Below, one piece after another: positions 15,041 to 22,702 of a stretch of 22,830 bases of DNA. A model generated the notes under the pieces. That model was given only the letters and a program-made list of their open reading frames with translations, searched no databases and was not told the DNA's origin. Location of the stretch: positions 1 through 22,830 of the forward strand of contig DASVDX010000027.1 in assembly GCA_036380875.1 (NCBI GenBank). Direction: 5' to 3'. How positions within the stretch are numbered: the stretch's first letter is position 1; each line of letters starts with the position of its first letter. Position numbers and translations under genes: made by a program. The stretch comes from ZC4RG17 sp036380875. Lineage in GTDB: Bacteria > Actinomycetota > Acidimicrobiia > Spongiisociales > ZC4RG35.

Positions 15041-15646
15041 ATGACTTTCATCGACACGGTCCCCGAGGATGGCGCCAACGGTCACGTCGCCGAGATGTAC
15101 AGCAAGGTACGCGAGAGCATCGGCTACGTCCCGAACTACGCCAAGGCCTTCAGCCATCGACCGGCGCTGTTCGAGGCGTGGGCACAGCTCAACTCGACGG
15201 TGAAGAGCGCGATGGACCCGCGGCGATACGAACTGGCAACAGTGGCCGCTGCGGTGCGGCGTCGCTCGAGCTACTGCGCGCTGGCCCACAGTGAGAAGCT
15301 GCTCCAGTTGGGGTCGACCGACGAAGAGGTTCGTTCCCTCGCCCGGGACCCCGAGGGGGCTCCGCTCGGCGAACTGGAGCAGGCGATCGTGGGGTACGCC
15401 ACCCAGGTCGCCGAGGCGCCACACACCGTCACAGCAGCCGACATCGATCGCCTCCGTGCGCTGGGCCTCAGCGACTCTGAGATATTCGACATCGCCTCCG
15501 CCGCCGCGGCGAGGCTGTTCTTCACTGCGCTGTGCGACGCCGTCGGCACCCAACCGGACGCGGTCTACCGTGAGACCATGTCCAACCTCGTCGACGATCT
15601 CGCCGTGGGCCGACCGGTGGATGGGCCGGCTGGGTCCTCGGGCTGA
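15041..15646 (+). CDS. Carboxymuconolactone decarboxylase/AhpD-like protein (peroxidase-related)
   Basis: A 201-aa protein. It opens MTFIDTVPEDGANGHVAEMYSK and continues IGYVPNYAKAFSHRPALFEAW, typical of the peroxidase-related branch of the CMD/AhpD family. The catalytic helix reads SSYCALAHSEKLL. The resolving-type C-x3-H is present, but the first Cys of the usual CxxC is Ser, so thiol peroxidase activity of the AhpD kind is doubtful. The start is fixed by AGGAGGT four bases upstream; longer frames upstream have no coding character. It is the first gene of a five-gene operon and lies 5 bases before the NIF3-like gene. Confidence 0.85.
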   Translation: MTFIDTVPEDGANGHVAEMYSKVRESIGYVPNYAKAFSHRPALFEAWAQLNSTVKSAMDPRRYELATVAAAVRRRSSYCALAHSEKLLQLGSTDEEVRSLARDPEGAPLGELEQAIVGYATQVAEAPHTVTAADIDRLRALGLSDSEIFDIASAAAARLFFTALCDAVGTQPDAVYRETMSNLVDDLAVGRPVDGPAGSSG

Positions 15647-15651
15647 ACGGC

Positions 15652-16758
15652 ATGGCCACTATTGCGTCGTTTCTCGAGGCTCTCGGCCGTCGCACCCGGC
15701 CCGACCGGGCGGCGGACTGGGATCCCGTAGGCCTCCAGTTCGGTGATCCGACGAGGACGGTCGAGCGCGTCGCCGTCTGCCACGAGATCGGGGAATCCAC
15801 TGTGGAGGCGTTGCTGGCGGCGCCTCCCGATCTGGTCGTGTGCTACCACCCGCTTCTCTTCCGACCGACGAATCGTCTCGTCTCGGGACGCTCCCCGGCT
15901 GGCCGGGCCTACCGGCTGATCGCTTCGGGCATTGCGCTGGCTGTCACGCACACCGACTTCGACGCCGCCCCCGGGGGCACGGCTGACTCGCTGGCGGAGG
16001 CATTGGGCCTGACGGAAATCGTCCCCTTCGGGCCCGTTGCCGGCGGGCCGCAGGTCAAAGTGGTCACATTCGTCCCCGAAGAAGCGGTGGACCCCGTCGT
16101 GGAAGCGATGTCCCGAGCCGGAGCAGGACGCATTGGCAACTACGAGTCGTGCAGCTACCGCAGTTCCGGTTTCGGTTCGTTCCTCGCCGCCGAAGGTTCC
16201 TCGCCGGTCGTCGGTCGCGCCGGGCTCCTGAACGTCGAACCCGAGGTTCGGATCGAGATGGTGGCGCCCATCTCCCACCAGGAAGCTGTGATCGCCGCTC
16301 TTGTCGCATCGCATCCGTACGAGGAGCCGGCGTTCGATGTCTACGAGGTCCGCTCCAATCACGGGCTCATCGGCAGGGTCGGGACATTCGACGGGTCGCT
16401 GGAAGATCTCGTCGAGATAGTCGGTGACCGACTGGGCCGCTCGGGCCTTCGGGTGGCGGGAGACCTCTCGGCTCGAATGGAACGAGTCGGCGTCGTGCCG
16501 GGGTCGGGCGGCTCGTTCGTGTCGGCGGCCCGCCATGCCAAAGCCGACGTTCTGGTCACCGGCGACGTCGATCACCACCGGGCCGTTGCCGCCCTGGACG
16601 GCGGCCTGGCGATCGTCGACCCCGGCCATGCCGCCACGGAGCTTCCGGGCATGCGGAGCCTCGTCGAGATGGTCGAGGAGCTGGAGGTAGAGGTCGTCGA
16701 CTTGACCGGTGACGGGAGGGGACCCTGGACTCCAACACCTCCTGGCCCACTACCCTGA
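15652..16758 (+). CDS. NIF3-like dinuclear metal-centre protein
   Basis: A 368-aa member of the NIF3/YqfO group, with the central PII-like insertion that gives the longer form. The N-terminal half carries DWDPVGLQFG, VCYHPLLFRP (64-71) and VTHTDFD (99-104). The C-terminal half carries TGDVDHHRAVAAL and VDPGHAATE, which supply the second set of metal ligands. In most family members the first motif is HHP; here the first His is Tyr (Y65). The biochemical role of the family is unsettled; it is often called a GTP cyclohydrolase I type 2 homologue without good evidence. It is followed 7 bases later by the zinc-ribbon gene, a pairing common in actinobacteria. Confidence 0.9.
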   Translation: MATIASFLEALGRRTRPDRAADWDPVGLQFGDPTRTVERVAVCHEIGESTVEALLAAPPDLVVCYHPLLFRPTNRLVSGRSPAGRAYRLIASGIALAVTHTDFDAAPGGTADSLAEALGLTEIVPFGPVAGGPQVKVVTFVPEEAVDPVVEAMSRAGAGRIGNYESCSYRSSGFGSFLAAEGSSPVVGRAGLLNVEPEVRIEMVAPISHQEAVIAALVASHPYEEPAFDVYEVRSNHGLIGRVGTFDGSLEDLVEIVGDRLGRSGLRVAGDLSARMERVGVVPGSGGSFVSAARHAKADVLVTGDVDHHRAVAALDGGLAIVDPGHAATELPGMRSLVEMVEELEVEVVDLTGDGRGPWTPTPPGPLP

Positions 16759-16765
16759 ACGTCAC

Positions 16766-17473
16766 ATGGAGATTCCTGCTCTCGCCGATCTCCTGGACGT
16801 CCAGGACCTCGACCTCGAGATCGACCGGCTTCTCCATCGGCGCGCGAACCTTCCGGAACTAGAGCGTTACCGCGCCGCGCAAGAGCAACTGGACGCGCTC
16901 GAGGATCGAATTTCCCGGCTGTCGGAAGAAGTGCGTCAGTTGGAGCTCGCCGTCGACAAGGCCGAAGGCGAGCTCGAGATGCTCGAGACGAAGCTGAAAG
17001 AGCAGGAGACACGGCTCTTCGCCGGCGGGATGTCGGCCCGGGAGACCGAGAACATGCGCCTCGAAGTGCAGGCCCTGCGCAACCAGCAGGGCACCTCCGA
17101 AGAGCGCATCCTTGCCCTGCTCGACGAGCTCGACCCCAAACGCGAGGAGCTCGAGCGGCTGCAGACCGAACGCCAGACGCTGGTCGAGGAGAAGGACTCG
17201 CTCGAGGCGGTCATCACGGCCGAATGGCGCCAGATCGACAACGAGATCGCCCGCAAGGAGGAAAGAAAGCGGGAAGCGCTCGCCCCGGTGCCAGGGGACC
17301 TCGTCGAGCTCTACGAGAAACTGCGGGCCACCAAAGAGGGGGTCGCCGTCGGCCGCCTCGAACAGGACACGTGCGGTGGGTGCCACATCCGGCTCTCGCC
17401 GGCGGAGGTGCTCGAAGCAAAGGAGAGCGATCCGCCCCGCTGCGTCCACTGCCGGCGAATCCTCGTCGTCTGA
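16766..17473 (+). CDS. Coiled-coil zinc-ribbon protein (C4-type, NIF3-neighbour family)
   Basis: A 235-aa protein. Residues about 12-170 are a long heptad-rich coiled coil, high in Glu, Arg and Leu. The C-terminus is a zinc ribbon with C203, C206 (DTCGGCHIRL) and C226, C229 (PRCVHCRRIL). This is the widespread C4-type zinc-ribbon family found next to NIF3 genes, thought to bind nucleic acid, with no firmly known role. The ATG at 16766 starts directly before the conserved ALADLLDVQDLDLEIDRL; an earlier in-frame start at 16709 would overlap the NIF3-like gene and is rejected. TACCCT at 16751-16756 could also give it an internal promoter. Confidence 0.88.
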   Translation: MEIPALADLLDVQDLDLEIDRLLHRRANLPELERYRAAQEQLDALEDRISRLSEEVRQLELAVDKAEGELEMLETKLKEQETRLFAGGMSARETENMRLEVQALRNQQGTSEERILALLDELDPKREELERLQTERQTLVEEKDSLEAVITAEWRQIDNEIARKEERKREALAPVPGDLVELYEKLRATKEGVAVGRLEQDTCGGCHIRLSPAEVLEAKESDPPRCVHCRRILVV

Positions 17474-17476
17474 GCA

Positions 17477-17989
17477 GTGCTGTTCTGGCGTCTCGGGGCG
17501 ATCACGTTTCTCTTCCGGTGGATCTTCCGGGACCCGATCGTCGACATGCGCTTCCTGGCGCTCGGAGTCGTGCTGCCGGACGTGATCGATCTCGTAGCAG
17601 CCACGGTGATCGGCGCCGTCGACGCCCGCCTGTGGGCACACACCCTTCTCGTGCCTACGGTGCTGGCCATCGTCATCCTCTTCACCACCCGCAGGGGGAG
17701 GCGGCGGCGCGCCTGGATGGCGCTCGTAGTCGCCTGGATGCTGCATCTCTTGGTCGACCAGATGTGGCTCCACGAAGACGTTCTCTTCTGGCCTGTGTTC
17801 GGGTTGGACATCGTCGAAGTCTCGGCGGGCGGCTTCTGGGCAGCGGCGTGGCGTCGAGCGCTCGCCGACCCGTGGCGATGGGTGCTGGAGGGCGTCGGGT
17901 TGGCGTACCTCTGGTGGCTGTTCGTGGCGAGCGGCCTGCGTGACAAGGCGGCGAGAGAACGCCTCGTCGCCACCGGACGCCTCGGATGA
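17477..17989 (+). CDS. YdjM/DUF457-like membrane protein (putative metal-dependent hydrolase)
   Basis: A 170-aa integral membrane protein with GTG start 3 bases after the zinc-ribbon stop. The motif LPDVIDL (34-40) and later AHTLLVP and WMLHLLVDQMW match the histidine/aspartate pattern of the YdjM/DUF457 membrane hydrolase group. About four hydrophobic helices are visible (29-50, 55-70, 80-96, 136-152). The basic RRGRRRRAW loop is likely cytoplasmic. Activity is unproven for this family. Its stop overlaps the next start as ATGA. Confidence 0.75.
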   Translation: MLFWRLGAITFLFRWIFRDPIVDMRFLALGVVLPDVIDLVAATVIGAVDARLWAHTLLVPTVLAIVILFTTRRGRRRRAWMALVVAWMLHLLVDQMWLHEDVLFWPVFGLDIVEVSAGGFWAAAWRRALADPWRWVLEGVGLAYLWWLFVASGLRDKAARERLVATGRLG

Positions 17990-18699
17990 GGCCAGAATCG
18001 AGGGGTAGAGTGTGGCGGTCTGACCGGATGCGTCCCCCTCCCTCCCTCCGCTGGTGGCTCCTGTCTGCGCTGCTCCTGGTAGCGGCGTGTTTCGGTGACG
18101 CCGATTCGACCGACACCACTCTCGAAGCCGATCTCGATCCGGTCGAGGTGGTTGCAGCCCTCCTCTCGGCCATCGACGAGGGGCGGTTCGAAGACACGCC
18201 GGCTCTGACCGACGTGCAACAGGCCAGCCTGGTGTCCCTCGCCGAGGGAGCCGATGCAACAGAGATCGTCGAAGCTCTCGAGGACGACCCCGAAGCGGTC
18301 GCCGCCAACTTCTGGTCGGGTTTCGCCCAGACCTTCGACCCCGAGTTCGACTTCCAAGCCCTGGCTCTCGAAGCAGGCGACAAGATCGAGCTCGGAGGCC
18401 GGGTGTGGGTGCCGGTCACCCTCGTCGGAGGAGACGAACCGGAAAAGGTCTTCTACCTACGCGACGCCGATGGCTGGAGGATCGACCTGATGGCCACCTT
18501 CGGTCACGTGCTCGCCGAGCGGCTCGTGCCGCGGGTCGAGGCCCTCTTGTCGTCCGCCAACACCAACGCCGCCACTCTCATCGCCATGCTCAGGGACTCG
18601 GCGCCGTCCTTGCAGGTCGCGGCCCAGAACCCGAACCTCGACCTGGCCACCCACCAGGCGCTTCTGGCTCTGCTCGAGAGGGTGACGAGGGCGACCTGA
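17986..18699 (+). CDS. Putative lipoprotein, last gene of the AhpD-NIF3 operon
   Basis: The open frame gives 237 aa. A basic start is followed by the hydrophobic stretch LRWWLLSALLLVAAC, with lipobox LVAAC and the likely lipidated Cys at residue 35. The mature part is acidic and mostly helical, with no family I recognise; it would sit on the outer face of the membrane. Three starts compete: ATG 17986 overlapping the previous stop (ATGA), GTG 18010 with GAGGGG four bases upstream, and ATG 18028, which gives the most usual signal-peptide length (21 residues). The outermost is listed. It is convergent with the oxidoreductase gene, one base apart. Confidence 0.75.
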   Translation: MRPESRGRVWRSDRMRPPPSLRWWLLSALLLVAACFGDADSTDTTLEADLDPVEVVAALLSAIDEGRFEDTPALTDVQQASLVSLAEGADATEIVEALEDDPEAVAANFWSGFAQTFDPEFDFQALALEAGDKIELGGRVWVPVTLVGGDEPEKVFYLRDADGWRIDLMATFGHVLAERLVPRVEALLSSANTNAATLIAMLRDSAPSLQVAAQNPNLDLATHQALLALLERVTRAT

Positions 18700-18700
18700 C

Positions 18701-19684
18701 TCAGTCTCTGAGGGCGGGAAGCACCTGCTGGCCCAGCGTGGTGATCAGCTCCTCCTGGTCCAGAGCGGTCATCTGGAACGTGACCACATCCGCTCCAAGG
18801 TCGGTGATCAGTGGGCGGTACGTGTCGACCACTTCCTGAGGGGTGGAGACCAGCGAGTAGCGGCCCAGCACCTCCTCACGGGGCAACTCGTCGGCCTTCT
18901 CTCTCAGTTCCTGAGGATCGACCGCCTCCAGCCGGCCGGGCGCCCGCAAACCTCTCCACGAGGTCAAGGCCGTCCATGCCTCGTTTTCGGTTGTCGCCCA
19001 GATCGACCACCGGGTGGCGATCACCGTGGGCCTGGGCAGGCCGGCCGTCTCGGCTGCTTTCTGGAGCGGTTCGACGACCTTCTCGACCGTCTCCTCCGGC
19101 ACCTTCACCGACGTGATCACCCCGTCGGCTCGCTCACCGGCGAGCGCGGCAGACTTCGGCCCGCCCGCCGCCAGGTAGATGGGAAGGTGGTCCTGGACGG
19201 GCGGGGAGTACAGCTTCGCCCGGTCCGTCCGGTAGTACTTGCCGTCGTAAGTGAGCTTCTCTCCGTCGAGGAGCCGGCGCATGATCTCCAGCGCCTCGGT
19301 CATCCTCTCGTTGCGCTCCTTGTAAGCGGGGAACGGATATCCCAGCGGCCCCTCGTTGATGTTCTCGCCCGTGCCTACGCCGAGGCGGAACCGGCCATTG
19401 GAAAGCCGATCCAGCGTCGCCGCTGCCTGAGCCACGACACCCGGATGGAACCGAAAGAGCGGCGTCGTCACACCGGTGACGAACTCGATCCGCTCGGTCG
19501 CCTGCGCCATCGCCGCGATCGTGGCAAAAGCGAACCCGGCGGCGGATTGGTCGTCGACCCACGGATGGAAATGCTCGGAGACCATCACCATGTCGAAGCC
19601 CGCCTCTTCGGCCAATACGGCGTGACGGACGAGGTCTTCCGGCTGGAACTGCTCGTGACCGCAGAAGTAGGCGAACTTCGTCAA
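18701..19684 (-). CDS. F420-dependent luciferase-like oxidoreductase, glucose-6-phosphate dehydrogenase (FGD) subfamily
   Basis: A 327-aa TIM-barrel enzyme of the LLM class. Against mycobacterial Fgd1 the key positions are visible: H38 and W42 (SEHFHPW; Fgd1 H40, W44), E107 (GVGTGENINE; Fgd1 E109), T191 and K194 (ITSVKV; Fgd1 T195, K198) and R275 (GRYSLVS; Fgd1 R283). The position of Fgd1 K259 appears to be Arg (R251). It therefore probably uses cofactor F420 and may take a sugar phosphate; another substrate is possible. The start is TTG at 19684, with GGAGGT upstream on the minus strand. Alignment to Fgd1 is from memory, so residue pairing needs a real alignment. Confidence 0.85.
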   Translation of the reverse strand: MTKFAYFCGHEQFQPEDLVRHAVLAEEAGFDMVMVSEHFHPWVDDQSAAGFAFATIAAMAQATERIEFVTGVTTPLFRFHPGVVAQAAATLDRLSNGRFRLGVGTGENINEGPLGYPFPAYKERNERMTEALEIMRRLLDGEKLTYDGKYYRTDRAKLYSPPVQDHLPIYLAAGGPKSAALAGERADGVITSVKVPEETVEKVVEPLQKAAETAGLPRPTVIATRWSIWATTENEAWTALTSWRGLRAPGRLEAVDPQELREKADELPREEVLGRYSLVSTPQEVVDTYRPLITDLGADVVTFQMTALDQEELITTLGQQVLPALRD

Positions 19685-19751
19685 GAGGACCTCCGGTTAG
19701 GCGTCGAGAGCAAGAGACTCTAGAGAATCGCCAGATCCACTCGGACTGCCG

Positions 19752-19764
19752 TAACGTCTCCCCG
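19752..19764 (+). promoter_or_regulatory. -10 element of a probable leaderless rhomboid promoter
   Basis: TAACGT at 19752-19757 fits TANNNT and ends 7 bases before the GTG at 19765. There is no ribosome binding site. A leaderless transcript is the simplest reading; no clear -35 box. Confidence 0.45.
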
Positions 19765-20640
19765 GTGCTACCACTGAGAGACGAGAACCCGACCCGGCGC
19801 ACCCCGATCGTCACGCTGGCGATCATCGGGGTCTGCCTGTGGCTCTACTTCGCATGGCAGCCGTCCCTCGGCCAACCAGGGATCGTTCGTGTCGATACCC
19901 CTGACGGCATCCTCGAGTTCGATGAAGCGACCGCTTTCACGCTCGAGAACGCCGCCATCCCCTGCGAGATCGTGAACCTGCGCCCGCTGACCGTGGACGA
20001 AGTCGTCTCCACGTTCAGCGGGCCCATCCAGCCCGAGGCGTGCGACGCCGGCTCGCCCGACAGCGCCCCTGTGTTCCCGCAGAAGTCGGTCTGGCTTTCG
20101 GTCCTCACGTCGATGTTCCTCCACGGGAGCATCGCCCATCTGGGAGGCAACCTCCTCTTCCTGTGGATCTTCGGCAACAACATCGAAGACCACATGGGCC
20201 ACGTGCGCTACCTGATCTTCTATCTGCTCGGTGGTGTGGTGGCGACGGGGGCGCACGTGATCCTCAACCTCGACTCGACGATCCCGATGGTCGGCGCTTC
20301 CGGGGCGATAGCCGCCGTCATGGGCGCCTATCTGGTTTGGTTCCCGAACGCTCCCGTGCGCACGGCCGTGTTCTTCTTCTTCATCACGTTGGTCGACATC
20401 AGGGCAAAGTGGCTGCTGGGCTTCTGGTTCATCTCCCAGTTCTTCACTTCCCCCAACAGCGGGGTGGCATGGGCGGCCCACGTCGGCGGATTCGTGTTCG
20501 GCGTGATCATCGGACTGATGGTGCGGGCTAGCGGGGGTTTGCGCCGTGCCACGTGGACCCCCGATTACCGAGCCATCGATCGTTGGGACACGACCGGGGG
20601 CATCGGGTACGGGCCATACGCCCGGCGTCGCGGCTACTGA
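19765..20640 (+). CDS. Rhomboid-family intramembrane serine protease
   Basis: A 291-aa membrane protease. After the first helix (15-32) is a long extramembrane stretch (33-108) with two cysteines (C67, C93). The rhomboid core follows: FLHGSIAHLGGNLLFLWIFG (H120, H125, N129), the catalytic serine S179 in VGASGAIAAVMGAY, and the catalytic H239 in AAHVGGFVFG. The segment before the core helices is longer than in GlpG. The start is GTG at 19765, seven bases after a -10 box. The 3' end overlaps the convergent lipoprotein gene by 7 bases. Confidence 0.92.
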   Translation: MLPLRDENPTRRTPIVTLAIIGVCLWLYFAWQPSLGQPGIVRVDTPDGILEFDEATAFTLENAAIPCEIVNLRPLTVDEVVSTFSGPIQPEACDAGSPDSAPVFPQKSVWLSVLTSMFLHGSIAHLGGNLLFLWIFGNNIEDHMGHVRYLIFYLLGGVVATGAHVILNLDSTIPMVGASGAIAAVMGAYLVWFPNAPVRTAVFFFFITLVDIRAKWLLGFWFISQFFTSPNSGVAWAAHVGGFVFGVIIGLMVRASGGLRRATWTPDYRAIDRWDTTGGIGYGPYARRRGY

Positions 20641-22247
20641 AAACTGATGAAGACCGGCTGCGGCTCGAGGTCCAGTACCTGATCCGGTGAGGCCATCGGC
20701 CGGTCCTCGTCGTAGAAGTTCTTCCACCCCCAGGACCAGCCGCCTTCGCCGGCCGCCAGCAACGCCCTCCAGGTGGCGTACTTCGTCTGCAATGGCCCCT
20801 GGCCATCCATCTGGATCACGACGGCGAGCTCAGGGGGAGTGCGGATGTCCTGTCGCTCTGTGATCATCGTCAGCCGGAACTGATGAACGATCAAGAGCTT
20901 TTGGGGGAGCTTGTTCTCTCGCACGACGTTCGCCAGCCAATCGACGACGGTATTGATCTCCTCAGCGGACACCGACCCGATCTGGCGGAGATGACGCTGG
21001 TCCGGGCCCAATCGCCACTCCGGGTCGAGAGCCAGGCCGACGTGGGGGAGCCTCAACAGCTCTTCGTAACGCTTCGCCTGAGTGAGGAAATCGGTGCGGC
21101 CCGGCTGCAGATCGAGGACGACGTAGTAGCCGGCCTTCCCGGCCGCCTCGACCCAAGGCTGGAGATCGTCGACGCTCAGCTCCGCCGAATAGTCGCCGTC
21201 GCTTCCGGCGCCAGCTGTAGCGGTGGTGGCGATGATCTCGAAGGTCGGGATCACGGGAGTGTCGTCGGTTTGATAGGCGGCGGCGATCTCCGCCGCCCGG
21301 GCGATCGCCTCGTCGACGGACTGCTCACCGAGCACTCCGAGGCTGGCGGTATGCGGGTGCCCGTACATCGCCACCAGGCGTCGCCCGGGGAAGAGGACGT
21401 GGCCCCCTCCGGGCAGTTCGGGTGCTTCAGCCAGGACGTCCAGTTGCCAGGGCGACGCCTCGGAGAAGGCACCCACGAGGCGACGATTGGTCGCCTCCCT
21501 GACGATCGGCCGGAGGCCGCGACGCCGACGGAGGTCGCCGGGCTTCACCCAGAGCGCCTCGCCTCCGATCGCCTCTGCCGTCGCCGACACGGCGGCGCCC
21601 AGCAGCGGTTCCTCAGTCGACACGAGCACGAGTGTCTCGGCGGGTTCGGCGGACTTCATCGCGGTGGCGACCGCCTCGTCGGTGACTTCGCCGTCGGCGA
21701 GGGTCGCCGCCAGCTTCGGCACCTGGCCTTCCTCGTCGGGGAGGGGCAGGACTGAATGTGGGCCGCCGACGACGACATCGGCGTCTGCGGTCCATACCCT
21801 CGCCGCGCCCAGCGGTGTCGGGTCGTACGGCTTGTCGACTGTGGCGTAGACCAGTGGCGCCCCCAGGGCATCCGCCACTCGGGTAGCCCGAGTCACGTCG
21901 CCATCCGCCGGGGCGACGACGACATCGGTAGAAGCACACACGAGGGAATGCGTGGCCTCGACGGATGCGGTGACCGGGTCGCCGGCGATCGGCGGGGGAG
22001 TGGAGGGCTGGGCTGGGCAGGGCTCTACGAGAGCTTGCGGTGGACGGGGATCGATGGTGGTGGTCGTCGTGGGCGGGACAGTGGTCGTGGTGGTCGTCGA
22101 CGTCGTCGTGGTGGAAAGCGAAGTGGAGGTCGTCGACGGCGTCGTAGTAGCGGTAGGCAGGACGGCCGGCTCGAAGACGCTCAGACAAGCCATGAGCGCC
22201 AAAGCCAACGTGATGCCGGCGAGCAGGCGACGGCGGACTAGTCCCAT
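20634..22247 (-). CDS. Secreted Thr-linker lipoprotein with cell-wall-binding-like and TIM-barrel-like parts
   Basis: From ATG 22247 the protein is 537 aa. Residues 1-20 are a signal peptide (RRRLLAGITLALALMA) before C21, a possible lipobox. Residues 32-65 are almost all Thr, Ser and Pro, a flexible surface linker and possible glycosylation site. Next comes a region (about 95-180: VVVAPADGDVTRATRVADAL, VVVGGPHSVLP) resembling the cell-wall-binding repeat 2 fold. The C-terminal ~270 residues, from LFPGRRLVAMYGHPH on, look like a TIM barrel with acidic strand ends (VLDLQPG, LALDPEWRL, QMDGQGP) as in glycoside hydrolases. Function unknown. An in-frame TTG at 22268 lies against the terminator and is rejected. 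Confidence 0.75.
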   Translation of the reverse strand: MGLVRRRLLAGITLALALMACLSVFEPAVLPTATTTPSTTSTSLSTTTTSTTTTTTVPPTTTTTIDPRPPQALVEPCPAQPSTPPPIAGDPVTASVEATHSLVCASTDVVVAPADGDVTRATRVADALGAPLVYATVDKPYDPTPLGAARVWTADADVVVGGPHSVLPLPDEEGQVPKLAATLADGEVTDEAVATAMKSAEPAETLVLVSTEEPLLGAAVSATAEAIGGEALWVKPGDLRRRRGLRPIVREATNRRLVGAFSEASPWQLDVLAEAPELPGGGHVLFPGRRLVAMYGHPHTASLGVLGEQSVDEAIARAAEIAAAYQTDDTPVIPTFEIIATTATAGAGSDGDYSAELSVDDLQPWVEAAGKAGYYVVLDLQPGRTDFLTQAKRYEELLRLPHVGLALDPEWRLGPDQRHLRQIGSVSAEEINTVVDWLANVVRENKLPQKLLIVHQFRLTMITERQDIRTPPELAVVIQMDGQGPLQTKYATWRALLAAGEGGWSWGWKNFYDEDRPMASPDQVLDLEPQPVFISFQ

Positions 22248-22268
22248 CACCACATCATCGGCATACAA

Positions 22269-22304
22269 ACGGAAGGCCCGAACCCAAAGGTTCGGGCCTT
22301 CCGT
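22269..22304 (-). terminator. Intrinsic terminator of the GlsB-like gene
   Basis: ACGGAAGGCCCGAACC (22269-22284) and GGTTCGGGCCTTCCGT (22289-22304) form a perfect 16-bp stem with a 4-base loop. On the minus strand it is followed by TTGTATG. It sits between the GlsB-like gene and the lipoprotein gene, so these are separate transcripts. Confidence 0.9.
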
Positions 22305-22320
22305 GCGGAATCGTCGATTG

Positions 22321-22590
22321 TTATGTCCTGGCGCGTGCCTGCCGGTAGATGAGCACCAGCACGACGGCGCCGAGGATCGACAAGACCCATCCCCACAAAC
22401 CTGTGTTGACTACGTCGATCGACACTCCCTCGTTGTCGTCGAACAGGCTGGCGACGAAGCTGCCGAGGATGGCGCCCCCGATACCGAGGAGGATCGTGGC
22501 GATCCATCCCATCGGGTCCCTTCCGGGGACCAACAGCCGGGCAATAGCTCCGACGATCAGGCCCACGACGATGGTCCAAATGATTCCCAT
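22321..22590 (-). CDS. GlsB/YeaQ/YmgE-family stress-response membrane protein
   Basis: An 89-aa protein with three helices. GLIVGAIARLLVPGRDPMGW and ATILLGIGGAILGSFVASLF are hallmark segments of this transglycosylase-associated (YeaQ/YmgE) family. The exact function is unknown; members are induced by acid, osmotic or general stress. GGAGGAGG ends four to five bases before the ATG, one of the strongest ribosome binding sites in the window. It is transcribed alone and ends at the perfect hairpin 22269-22304. Confidence 0.9.
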   Translation of the reverse strand: MGIIWTIVVGLIVGAIARLLVPGRDPMGWIATILLGIGGAILGSFVASLFDDNEGVSIDVVNTGLWGWVLSILGAVVLVLIYRQARART

Positions 22591-22702
22591 GTTTCCTCCT
22601 CCTTTTCCGCTCCACCGCGGAATGTCTCTGATCGATAAATAGCGTAACCCGATGGTGGTTCCTTAGTGGGGAACTTGTCCAGAGCCGCTGGCGATGCCGG
22701 AT

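Noticed and set aside
15565..16629. 354-aa minus-strand frame opposite the NIF3-like gene
   Set aside because: Antisense shadow of a gene with recognisable family motifs.
16859..18259. 466-aa minus-strand frame opposite the zinc-ribbon, YdjM-like and lipoprotein genes
   Set aside because: Spans three well-supported plus-strand genes and has antisense-type composition; its length is due to low stop frequency at high GC.
22080..22150. Short GTGGTCGTC-like repeats that look like a tandem array
   Set aside because: They are the DNA encoding the Thr-rich linker of the lipoprotein; no spacer pattern, so neither CRISPR nor an independent repeat.
22247..22615. 122-aa minus-strand frame overlapping the GlsB-like gene
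   Set aside because: Out of frame with a clear family member that has a strong ribosome binding site.
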